A program made the position numbers and the translations under genes. Positions 8,237 to 16,326 of a stretch of DNA of 64,000 bases are shown piece by piece. Numbering within the stretch: position 1 is the stretch's first letter; the number at the start of each line of letters is the position of its first letter. Source of the stretch: Candidatus Binataceae bacterium (lineage in GTDB: Bacteria; Desulfobacterota; Binatia; Binatales; Binataceae); the NCBI GenBank assembly GCA_035650475.1, contig DASRHP010000009.1, forward strand, positions 610,545 through 674,544, in the 5' to 3' direction. The notes under the pieces were generated by a model. It was not told where the DNA came from and did not search any database. It was given only the letters and a program-made list of their open reading frames with translations.

Positions 8237-10564
8237 ATGGCCGGGATGAGTCGAGGGTTTCAACGTGGCGCGCCCGATGCGCCGGTTGCGAGATGCGTTG
8301 GGCAACTGAGCGCGTCGCCTGCGGTCGCCCAGTGCACGTGGCCGCGCCGGCATGCGTTGGCGCTCGTTGCCTGCCTGTTCGCGCTGTGTGCTGCTGGAGG
8401 TGCGCGCCCGGCGAGAGCGGCGGGCCCAGCGCCTTCGCCCGCTGCGACAGCCGAAACCGCGCCGGGCGGCAAGGGCGCGGCTTCGATGGCAAAGGGCGCG
8501 CCGGCGCTGCAGGCCGCTGCGGCGCCGGCTGACGCGACGGCCCGTCCGAGTTCCGCCGCGAGTCCCACCGTTACCTCGGCACGCGTCGATCAGAGTGCCG
8601 AAACGCTCAATTTTCTCGGTCAGGCAATTGATTGGTATCGCGGGCTGGCAACCGAAGGGCATTTCGCGACTCAGCCCGCCGAGATGCTCTATCTCGATGA
8701 CGACCGCCAACTGGCCCTTGAAATCGTTCAACTTGCCTTCGAGCACGCCCGCGCACGAGCCAACCTGATCAAAAGCGAAGCGCGGGAAGCGCAGCTCATT
8801 GCGCTGCCGGCCGGCGCTGTTGGCAACGTCGTTGGCGCCGCAGGAGCCGCTGGACCCGTGGGAGTCGGCCAAGGGCTTCCGGGATTGTCCTCGCTAATGG
8901 CCAAGGAAGGGCAGGCCGAGGATGACCTGCGGAAGGCGCAGGCACAGGCGGACCAACTCAAGGCCGCGATCGCTAAGGCTAGCGGCCGGCGCCGCGTCGA
9001 GCTGACGCGTCAGCTCGGGATCGTGCAAAGCCAGATCGAGCTCAATCAGGCGCGCGTCGATTCCTTCAAGTCCTTTATCGATTTCGACAAGGCGGCATCC
9101 TCCGGCTTGGGCAGGTCGGTCGGCCTCGCGCCCCAAATCGACGCCCTTGAGCGGAGCATCCCGCAACTCGGCGATTCGAGCAAAACGGCCACCGCTGGCC
9201 GAGGCCCTATCACCGGCGCTGCCGCTCAACCGCAGAGAGTGGGGTTGCTCGGCGCGATCGAGGGAATGCTGCGCCTGGGACGCGAGCGCGACGCGCTCGG
9301 AGACCGGATGGCGGCAACGCGCCGGTTTGCGAGCCTTGTGGAGGCGGCGCGCGCCCCGCTGGTCACTGGATTGCAAGCGCTCAACCAGCGCGCCAATGAG
9401 CTTGCCGCGCAGGGCGGCGTGGGCGATCTCGACACCGTACGCCGGCGTAAGCAGGAGTTCGACGCGCTAATCCGCCGCCACAAGCTGCTCGTGGCCGCGC
9501 TGATGCCGTTGGCCAAGCAGCTCGTCGTCCTCCAGCTATATACGACCAATCTGGAGCGCTGGGATGCGCTGGTCAGGGAGCGCACGGGAGCCCAGTTGCG
9601 CCAGCTCATCATGCGGCTGGCTGTGCTGGGCGTCCTGCTGATCGCGGTTTTTGCCGCGGCGATCGTCTGGCGCAGTCTGACCTTCCGCTACGTGCAGGAC
9701 CTGCGCCGGCGCCGCCAATTGCTCCAGGTGCGCAAGGTGGTGGTGGCGGCGCTCGTCGCCCTGGTGCTGGTCTTCAACTTTGCCACCGAACTCGGGACGC
9801 TGGCGACCGTGATGGGACTGGCTGCGGCGGGGGTAGCGGTCGCCCTGCAGAACGTCATCCTTTCTTTCGCCGGCTACTTCTTCGTCACCGGCCGCTACGG
9901 GATCCGGGTTGGCGATCGCGTCCAGGTCGCCGGCGTCAATGGCGATGTAGTCGAGCTGGGGCTGTTCAAGATGGCGCTGATGGAGCTGTCGGGCGACGGC
10001 GGAACCAACCAGCCGACCGGGCGGGTCGTGGTATTCCCCAATTCGATCGTCTTCCAGCCCAACGGCAACTTCTTCCGCCAGGCCCCGGGGACCAGCTTCG
10101 TGTGGAACGAATTCAAGCTGACGCTGGCGCCCGAATGCGACTACCGGCTGGCGGAGAAGCGTCTGCTCGAAGTGGTCGATGACGTGTACGCGCGCTATCG
10201 CGACACCGTGCAGCGCCAGTACCGCGAGCTCGAACGCGACCTCAACCTGCGCCTTGAGTCGCCGCGCCCGCAGAGCAGGCTGAGGCTCGGGCAGAGCGGG
10301 ATCGAGATGACGATCCGCTATCCCGCCGACACTCGCCACGCAGTCCAGGTTTCCGACGAGATCTCGCGCCGCGTGCTCGACGCGATCGCCCACGACCCCG
10401 CGCTCACGCTGGCAGTGCCTGGCACTCCCAATCTACTGCCGATGACGCCGCCGGCCGCGGAGGCTGACGATCACCCCCCGGCCGATGATGTGCCCAACGG
10501 CAACGAGCCGGCAGCGTCAGCCGCGCCGCCGCCGCCCGCATCCGCGCCAGTCGCCAAGGGCTAG
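8237..10564 (+). CDS. large MscS-family mechanosensitive channel with periplasmic coiled-coil region
   Basis: About 775 aa. An N-terminal secretion signal (ALALVACLFALCAAGG ending ARAAG, residues about 36-62) is followed by an Ala-rich linker, a long helical region with coiled-coil character (about 170-440), then membrane helices from about 455. The MscS core is clear: a pore-lining Gly/Ala helix, MGLAAAGVAVALQNVILSFAGY, then GYFFVTGRYGIRVGDRVQV and the beta-domain GRVVVFPNSIVFQPNGNFF. The tail after about 735 is Pro/Ala-rich and disordered. The length and extended periplasmic domain recall MscK/YbdG-type channels rather than the 286-aa MscS. The exact start is uncertain; two ATGs (8237, 8246) precede the signal. 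Confidence 0.85.
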   Translation: MAGMSRGFQRGAPDAPVARCVGQLSASPAVAQCTWPRRHALALVACLFALCAAGGARPARAAGPAPSPAATAETAPGGKGAASMAKGAPALQAAAAPADATARPSSAASPTVTSARVDQSAETLNFLGQAIDWYRGLATEGHFATQPAEMLYLDDDRQLALEIVQLAFEHARARANLIKSEAREAQLIALPAGAVGNVVGAAGAAGPVGVGQGLPGLSSLMAKEGQAEDDLRKAQAQADQLKAAIAKASGRRRVELTRQLGIVQSQIELNQARVDSFKSFIDFDKAASSGLGRSVGLAPQIDALERSIPQLGDSSKTATAGRGPITGAAAQPQRVGLLGAIEGMLRLGRERDALGDRMAATRRFASLVEAARAPLVTGLQALNQRANELAAQGGVGDLDTVRRRKQEFDALIRRHKLLVAALMPLAKQLVVLQLYTTNLERWDALVRERTGAQLRQLIMRLAVLGVLLIAVFAAAIVWRSLTFRYVQDLRRRRQLLQVRKVVVAALVALVLVFNFATELGTLATVMGLAAAGVAVALQNVILSFAGYFFVTGRYGIRVGDRVQVAGVNGDVVELGLFKMALMELSGDGGTNQPTGRVVVFPNSIVFQPNGNFFRQAPGTSFVWNEFKLTLAPECDYRLAEKRLLEVVDDVYARYRDTVQRQYRELERDLNLRLESPRPQSRLRLGQSGIEMTIRYPADTRHAVQVSDEISRRVLDAIAHDPALTLAVPGTPNLLPMTPPAAEADDHPPADDVPNGNEPAASAAPPPPASAPVAKG

Positions 10565-10568
10565 CCAG

Positions 10569-10585
10569 TAGGGCGGGCGGCCCTA
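10569..10585 (+). terminator. short hairpin after the MscS-family gene
   Basis: TAGGGC pairs with GCCCTA around a five-base loop, starting a few bases after the channel stop codon. There is no real T-tract afterwards, so it is only a weak terminator candidate. Confidence 0.35.
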
Positions 10586-10640
10586 TTGCAGCGCACATCT
10601 GGAGATACGGGAGAAGATGCTCGCGCGTTGGCGCAAAGTC

Positions 10641-10662
10641 GCGCCTGCCGTACGGCAGGCGC
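10641..10662. repeat. 22-bp perfect palindrome
   Basis: Each 11-base half (GCGCCTGCCGT) is exactly reverse-complemented by the other, with no spacer. It lies between the channel gene and the aldo/keto reductase gene, 140 bases before the reductase start. It could fold as a hairpin in RNA or serve as a dimeric-protein operator. No T-run follows, which argues against a simple terminator. Confidence 0.6.
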
Positions 10663-10802
10663 GCCCAAAGCGCCGCAACTTTCATGGATTCGGCGGCGGC
10701 CGTATGCTAGCGATTGCCTCGACCGCCGCGAGGCCGGCCTGCCAGGGCGAGCCCGCGGACGAGGCGATGCCGCCCGCGCATAAGGCGGCGGAGAGGCACA
10801 TC

Positions 10803-11798
10803 ATGGAATATCGTGCGTTCGGCCAGACTGGGATCCAGGTCTCGGCGCTCGGCTTCGGCTGCTGGGAGATCGGCGGCGGCTACGGCAGTATCGAGGAAAA
10901 CGACTTCGTCCGCGCGGTCAACCGCGCGCTCGACGCGGGTGTAAACTGTTTCGACACCGCCGAGGCCTACGGCTTTGGCGCCTCGGAAAAGTCGCTCGCC
11001 AAGGCGCTCGGCGCGCGCCGCAAGGAGGCGGTGATCGCGACCAAGTTCGGCGTCGGCTACAAGGACGCGCCGAACTTTCGCGACTCCAGCCGCAAGCGCG
11101 TAACGGCGTCGATCGAGCGCAGCCTGAAGAACCTCGATACCGACTACGTGGACGTTTACCTGATCCACTGGCCGGACCGGAACACGCCGTTCGACGAGAC
11201 GATGCGCGCGCTGGACGATCTTGTACAGCAGGGCAAGGTCCGCGCGATCGGCCTTTCCAATTTCAAGCTCGAGGAAATCCAGGCCTGCATGCGCACCCGG
11301 CGGGTGGACGTTGCGCAGTACTGCTGGAATATGTTCGACCGCCGGATGCAGAAGGAAATCTTCCCTTACTTCCACCAGCACGGGGTTGGCGTGATGGCTT
11401 ACGGCTCGCTCGCCTACGGCATGCTCACCGGCACCCTGACCGAGGAGATGGCTTTCGAGAAGAGCGACTGGCGCTCGCGCCGAGGCCAGATGGCCAACCT
11501 CAACCTGTTCCAACATCTGTTCGGCCCGGAGCACTACCTCAACAACCTGCGTGCGGTCGAGGAGCTCAAGGCGATGGCGCGCCGCTACGGCAAGAGCCTG
11601 CCGCAATTCGCCTTGCGCTGGACGCTCTCCAATCCGCTCATCAGCACGGCGCTGGTCGGATGCCGCAACGAGCGCGAGGTTGACGACAACCTTGGCGCGC
11701 TGGGATGGTCGATCTCCGAGGCCGATATGAAGGAAATCGACGCGATCTTCGCCCGCCACCGCGTGGTCTCGATGCCCGAGGCGTGGCTGGAAAGTTGA
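10803..11798 (+). CDS. aldo/keto reductase
   Basis: 331 aa NADPH-dependent oxidoreductase with a TIM barrel. The catalytic tetrad is visible: Asp and Tyr in FDTAEAYGFG, Lys in VIATKFG and His in LIHWPD. The C-terminal STALVGCRNEREVDDNL is the NADP-binding signature. ATG at 10803 is preceded by GGCGGAGAGG (10786-10795); the frame is open 62 codons upstream but that part does not resemble the family. Closest in style to the AKR11/YccK group of general aldehyde or ketone reductases. It is followed at 65 bases by the first amidohydrolase gene. Confidence 0.9.
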   Translation: MEYRAFGQTGIQVSALGFGCWEIGGGYGSIEENDFVRAVNRALDAGVNCFDTAEAYGFGASEKSLAKALGARRKEAVIATKFGVGYKDAPNFRDSSRKRVTASIERSLKNLDTDYVDVYLIHWPDRNTPFDETMRALDDLVQQGKVRAIGLSNFKLEEIQACMRTRRVDVAQYCWNMFDRRMQKEIFPYFHQHGVGVMAYGSLAYGMLTGTLTEEMAFEKSDWRSRRGQMANLNLFQHLFGPEHYLNNLRAVEELKAMARRYGKSLPQFALRWTLSNPLISTALVGCRNEREVDDNLGALGWSISEADMKEIDAIFARHRVVSMPEAWLES

Positions 11799-11863
11799 CG
11801 GGCGGAGTGACAGAACTTAAGCAGGTGTATTAGCCGGAGGACGACAGTCAGCGGAGGTGCGCG

Positions 11864-13249
11864 ATGCCGGTTCAGAAATTTGCGCCAATGACGAAAAATT
11901 TTCCGACCTTTGACTGCGATGCGCACGTCACCGAGCCGCCGTGGCTGTGGGAGCGGGCCAAGGATTACCTGACCAAGGATGAGTTCCACGCTCTGCGCAA
12001 TTCGATGTGGTTTGACGCGGAGAGCAAGCAGCTCGTCGTCAACGGGCTCGCCGGCGCGGGTCTTGGCTCGCAGCGCTACGGCGGGATGGTCGGGCAGGTC
12101 AACGTGCTGACGCTGGCCGGCCCCGGACTGAAGCACGATATCCAGCGCGCCTTCAATGTCCGCAACCTCAGCCGCAAGAGCGCGATCAACAAGGAACAGG
12201 CCGACTACCTCGATCACAAGGGCTCCTATTTGCCCGAGCCGCGCTTGCGTGACATGGACGTCCAGGGGATCGACCAGGTGATGATTATCCCCACCGACAT
12301 CGACACCTATCCCTGGATCCAGAGCTCCGAGGGCGCGCGCGCGATGTGCAAGGCGTACAACGACTGGGCCTGGGAGTATTGCCAGGCGAACCCGGAGCGG
12401 CTGTACTTCGCGGCGATGCTGCCGATGCAGAATCCCAAGTACGCCGAAGAGGAGCTCTTGCGGGTGGCGGCCAAGGGATGCCGCGTCGGGCTGATTCGGC
12501 CGATCGACGCGATGGGCAACTACCCGATCCAGCCCAAGTACACGCGGCTATGGAGGGCGATGGAGGAGACCGGAGTCGTTTACGGGATGCATCCGTTTCC
12601 GGCCTTCGGCTCGCTCAAGCCGCCGGGCTATACTGAACAGCACTCGGGTGCCGAGTTGATCTCGCTCACCGCCAGCTCCGCCGGGCTGCCGCATTCGTTC
12701 CTCACCAACGTGCAGAACTTCCAGGCCGAGGCAGCGCTGTGGGTGGTGATGGTCCTGATGACGGGATTCTTCGAGCGCTTCCCCAAGGTCCGCGCGGCCG
12801 TGTTCGAGGCCTCCTCGACCTGGCTGAGCTTCCTGCTCGACGAGTGCGATAAGGCCTACAAGCTCTACCGCAACGAGCGCAAGCTGCCGCCGCTCAAACG
12901 GCTTCCCAGCGAGACCTTCTTCGAGCACTGCGTGACCGGCTTCGAAGGCGACGAGGCGCCACCCTCGCGCTATCCAGAGTTCTACGAGAACATTCTCGCC
13001 TGGTCCTCCGACGTCTACCATCACGACGGCGACGACGCCTGGCGCGCAATCGAGACGATGCGCAGCTGCGAGCTGCCGGAGTCCTATCAGGCCAAGTTCC
13101 TCGGCGAGAACGCGCGCAAGCTGTATCACATCGATGCGCCGAGGAATTTCATCCGCGACCGCGTAACCGAAATCGAGCGGCCCGATTGGTGGCCGACCGA
13201 GGCGGAAATCAAGGAGGCGCTCAAACCGGAGTCAGCCTTCCGCCGCTAG
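11864..13249 (+). CDS. amidohydrolase family (Amidohydro_2) metal-dependent hydrolase
   Basis: 461 aa TIM-barrel hydrolase or decarboxylase of the ACMSD/aminocarboxymuconate-semialdehyde decarboxylase-like superfamily. The N-terminal FDCDAHVTEPP contains the D-x-H-type metal ligand pair expected on strand 1. YGMHPFPAFG supplies the mid-barrel His, and near the end ILAWSSDVYHHDGDD carries the metal-binding Asp in the WSSDYPHxD-like motif. Start at ATG 11864, with GGAGGT six bases upstream. It is tandem with a second, clearly homologous gene 44 bases downstream. Substrate unknown; relatives act on aromatic acids or amides. Confidence 0.85.
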   Translation: MPVQKFAPMTKNFPTFDCDAHVTEPPWLWERAKDYLTKDEFHALRNSMWFDAESKQLVVNGLAGAGLGSQRYGGMVGQVNVLTLAGPGLKHDIQRAFNVRNLSRKSAINKEQADYLDHKGSYLPEPRLRDMDVQGIDQVMIIPTDIDTYPWIQSSEGARAMCKAYNDWAWEYCQANPERLYFAAMLPMQNPKYAEEELLRVAAKGCRVGLIRPIDAMGNYPIQPKYTRLWRAMEETGVVYGMHPFPAFGSLKPPGYTEQHSGAELISLTASSAGLPHSFLTNVQNFQAEAALWVVMVLMTGFFERFPKVRAAVFEASSTWLSFLLDECDKAYKLYRNERKLPPLKRLPSETFFEHCVTGFEGDEAPPSRYPEFYENILAWSSDVYHHDGDDAWRAIETMRSCELPESYQAKFLGENARKLYHIDAPRNFIRDRVTEIERPDWWPTEAEIKEALKPESAFRR

Positions 13250-13293
13250 CGCCGTAATCGCGCGCTGCGGACGGGTGTGCGAGAGCATCAGCC

Positions 13294-14583
13294 ATGAGCA
13301 GGAAACACTTTGCCGTCTTCGACGCCGACTCCCACGTGGTGGAGCCGCGCGAGCTGTGGGAAAAGTACGTCGAGCCCGAGTATCGCACGCTGGCCAGACA
13401 CGCGCTCTGGCGCGAGGAGGGCAAGTTCGGCTCCTATCTCAAGGTCAACGGCAAGGCCTTCCGCGACACCGTCAACCCCAACATCCCGCGCCACGCGATC
13501 TGGCGTCCCGGAATGACGTGGGAGCAGATTGGCGAACTCGATCCCGACGTCCGCCATCCGGCCTGCGCCGGCGCGAGCGACCCGCACGCGCGTCTGCGCG
13601 ACATGGACGCGATGGGCGTCGATCAGGCGCTGCTCTATCCGACCTGGTTCGCCGAGGGGTTCCATCTGGTCGAGGATCCCGACGTTGCCTACGCGCTCGC
13701 CCGCGCCTACAACGACTGGGTTGCGGATTTCTGCAAGATCGCGCCGGAGCGGCTGTTCGCGGCCGCGATGGTCCCGTTGCAGAACATGGATTACACGGTC
13801 GAGGAGCTGCGGCGGATCTCGAAGATTCCAAGCCTGCGCGCCGCCTTCATCCGCCCGATGTTCATCGAGGGACGCTACTTTACCCATCCCTACTTCGAGC
13901 CGCTGTGGGCCGAGCTCGAAAGCCTCGGGATTGCGGCCGCCGTGCATCCGACCGCTGGACTATGGAATCCGGAGTGGACCTCGCACGGCCCATTTTTCGA
14001 AAAGATCAAGGGCCGGATCAATCAGCACGCATTGGTACTCAACGCGGGCGGCGGGCCGGCGGCCGGCGGCGGCCCGGCGAAAAGCTTTTTCTTTGCGGCC
14101 TCGCCGCCGCTGGGCCATCCGATCGCGCAAATTCTCGCCCCGTGGCTGGACAACCACATGTTCGTCGCCGCCGCGCTGATCGCGTTCACCGTGATGCAGC
14201 GTTATCCGAAGATGAAAGTGGTGGTCGCGCACGGCAAGGCGTCGTGGATGGAAGAGGTGCTGGAGAAGATGGAAGCCTCGACCCGCACCATCCCGCTTCT
14301 CCATCACTACCCGGTGCGCACCGACACCGAGGAGATGTGGGAGCAGGGCAACGTGATGCTCGGCTTTGACGCCGAGGAGCGGCTGATCCGGAAGCTGCCC
14401 CATTCCTTCGCCGAGAAAGTCATCTGGGGCTCGCGCTACCCGCACCAGGACACCACCAGCGCGTGGGACGCCATCGACGCGATGAGCCGCGCGCACATCG
14501 ACGAAGCGACCCTGGCGCGAATGTTCGGCGGCAACGCGGCCGCGCAGCTCGGGATCAGGCTGAGCCAGAGGGCAGGCGGCTAG
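13294..14583 (+). CDS. amidohydrolase family (Amidohydro_2) metal-dependent hydrolase, second copy
   Basis: 429 aa paralogue of the preceding gene. FDADSHVVEPRELWEKYV is the strand-1 metal motif (D-x-H form), AAVHPTAG the mid-barrel His, VVVAHGKASWMEE the next His, and VIWGSRYPHQDTTSAWDA the terminal motif, where Arg replaces the Asp usually seen before YPH (GSDYPH); residue use at the metal site may therefore differ. An unusual Gly-rich insertion, GGGPAAGGGPA, sits near residue 255. Only a weak GAGAG precedes the ATG, so translation may depend on coupling with the upstream gene. Confidence 0.85.
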   Translation: MSRKHFAVFDADSHVVEPRELWEKYVEPEYRTLARHALWREEGKFGSYLKVNGKAFRDTVNPNIPRHAIWRPGMTWEQIGELDPDVRHPACAGASDPHARLRDMDAMGVDQALLYPTWFAEGFHLVEDPDVAYALARAYNDWVADFCKIAPERLFAAAMVPLQNMDYTVEELRRISKIPSLRAAFIRPMFIEGRYFTHPYFEPLWAELESLGIAAAVHPTAGLWNPEWTSHGPFFEKIKGRINQHALVLNAGGGPAAGGGPAKSFFFAASPPLGHPIAQILAPWLDNHMFVAAALIAFTVMQRYPKMKVVVAHGKASWMEEVLEKMEASTRTIPLLHHYPVRTDTEEMWEQGNVMLGFDAEERLIRKLPHSFAEKVIWGSRYPHQDTTSAWDAIDAMSRAHIDEATLARMFGGNAAAQLGIRLSQRAGG

Positions 14584-14612
14584 CACAGCTCGCCGGACGC
14601 TTTGCGGCGACG

Positions 14613-15377
14613 CTACGAGGCCGCCACGCCGCCGTCGACGCGCATCGCGAAGCCCGTGACGTACGACGCCTGCTCCGAGCAGAGCCATACGACCGCGTTG
14701 GCGATCTCCTGCGGCACGGCGTAACGATGCATCGGGACGAAGGCCTCGAAGTCCTTGCGCTTCGGCTGTCCCTCGTTGTTGGTGATTCGTTCCATCATCG
14801 GCGTATCCACCGGGCCGGGGCAGACCGCATTGATCCGGATTCCGGCCTCGGCGTTTTCGAGCGCCGCGCTCTTGGTCAGGCCGACCACCGCATGCTTGCT
14901 CGCGACGTAGATCGGCAGGCTGCGAAAGCCCGAGAGGCCGGCGACCGAAGCGGTGTTGACGATCGCGCCGCCGCCCTGCTTGCGCATCTGGCGAATCTCG
15001 TACTTCATGCACAGCCATACGCCCTTGACGTTGATCGCCATCACGCGGTCGAAGTTGCGCTCGGAGGTTTCGTGGGTGTCGATGACGTCGCCCTCGATGC
15101 CAGCGTTGTTGTAGGCGCAATCCAACCGGCCGTGGGTTTTGACGATCCGCGCGATCAGCGCCTGCACCTGGGCGTCGTCGCTCACGTCCACCGTCGTGGA
15201 TTCCGCCTTGCCTGCGGCCTCGCGGATGGCGGCGGCGGTCGCCTCGGCTCCTTCACGGTTGACGTCGGCGCAGACGGTGGTAGCGCCCTCGCGCGCGAAG
15301 GTTAGCGCGGCGACGCGCCCGATTCCGCTGCCGGCGCCGGTGATCAGAGCGATTTTTCCTTCAAGCAGATTGGCCAT
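14613..15377 (-). CDS. short-chain dehydrogenase/reductase (SDR), classical
   Basis: 254 aa NAD(P)-dependent oxidoreductase. Rossmann glycine motif TGAGSGIG near residue 13, NNAG near 87, catalytic Ser in NTASVAG, and YVASK with Tyr and Lys intact. An acidic residue after the second strand (VCADVNREG) suggests NAD(H) preference, which is inference. I chose ATG 15377 (MANLLEG), preceded by GGGGAGC, over the ATG five codons upstream. It converges on the tandem amidohydrolase genes, its stop lying 30 bases from theirs. Substrate unknown. Confidence 0.9.
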   Translation of the reverse strand: MANLLEGKIALITGAGSGIGRVAALTFAREGATTVCADVNREGAEATAAAIREAAGKAESTTVDVSDDAQVQALIARIVKTHGRLDCAYNNAGIEGDVIDTHETSERNFDRVMAINVKGVWLCMKYEIRQMRKQGGGAIVNTASVAGLSGFRSLPIYVASKHAVVGLTKSAALENAEAGIRINAVCPGPVDTPMMERITNNEGQPKRKDFEAFVPMHRYAVPQEIANAVVWLCSEQASYVTGFAMRVDGGVAAS

Positions 15378-15437
15378 CTTGATGCTCCCCAAAATCCCGG
15401 CACGAATGGCGTGCTCGCACCGATTATCCGTCTCGCT

Positions 15438-16247
15438 TTAGCACGCCGCCGAGCGTTCCGTCAGCAGCCAGACGGGATCGTCGATTCGGATGCGGCCGGG
15501 AGCGCCGACCGAGGCGAATACTCCGACGTAGGCGTCGTGATGCCGTGCGGCCGTGCGCAGGATCGCGGGGTCGGGGCCGAACTCGGCCTGCGCGTGGATA
15601 GTCAGCGCGCAGCGCAGCGCCGGCCGCATCCCGACCACCCGCATGCCATCGGCGCCGATCTCGAGTTCGCCGCCGAGCCATTCGTCCTCGACGAAGCAAT
15701 CAGCGCGGCTACCGGTGTCGACGTAGATGTTCGGGCGGAAGCGACGCACGTCGAAGTCTGAGTCGCCCCGGCGCAGTTGGCGCAAATGGGCGAGAGTGCC
15801 GCTTGCGAGCACATGCAGGACGTCCTCGTCGTAGAGGTCGCGCGGGGGCAGGAAGGCACGCCCGTCGCGGATCGCCGCGATCTCTTCCATCGTGAGCGGC
15901 CCCTCGCGCGGACGTTCCAGGCGCACGGCGAAGCCGAACAGCGACGAAAGAATTTCGTCGGCGCCGGGATCGCCGGCGTGGATTGTAGCGCCGTCAGGCA
16001 GTTCAATCCTGACCCGGGGCGTCGTGGCACTCGCCGGTTGGCTCTCGCAGGTCGCGCGCAACTGGAGCATCGCGGCGAACAGGCGCGCGCTCATGATCCC
16101 GCCGTATTTGAGCTCGCGCATCGCCCACAGCCGGTCGCCCGCCGCGCCGCGCTCGGTCACCATAACCTCCGCGACGCGCTCGCCGCGCATCGACTTGACC
16201 GGGTAACGCCACAGCTCGGCGACCGTTCCGACCTGACGTCTCGTCAT
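15438..16247 (-). CDS. MOSC-domain protein
   Basis: 269 aa. An N-terminal MOSC beta-barrel (VAELWRYPVKSMRGERV) and the following GAAGDRLWA are typical of MOSC proteins, which handle molybdenum-cofactor sulfur or act in N-hydroxylated substrate reduction. The family's conserved Cys would be expected near RFRPNIYVDTG or in the C-terminal part; GMRPALRCALTIHAQAE contains a Cys in the right area. Related to the YcbX/mARC branch by domain order. It is a single gene on the minus strand between the SDR and DMFase-like genes. Confidence 0.85.
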   Translation of the reverse strand: MTRRQVGTVAELWRYPVKSMRGERVAEVMVTERGAAGDRLWAMRELKYGGIMSARLFAAMLQLRATCESQPASATTPRVRIELPDGATIHAGDPGADEILSSLFGFAVRLERPREGPLTMEEIAAIRDGRAFLPPRDLYDEDVLHVLASGTLAHLRQLRRGDSDFDVRRFRPNIYVDTGSRADCFVEDEWLGGELEIGADGMRVVGMRPALRCALTIHAQAEFGPDPAILRTAARHHDAYVGVFASVGAPGRIRIDDPVWLLTERSAAC

Positions 16248-16326
16248 CGCGTGTCCGCGCCCGCGCGGGGCGCGCCTGTCAGGACTTTATCCGGCCCGCC
16301 CGATTGAAGGGAGCATCTGTAAACGG

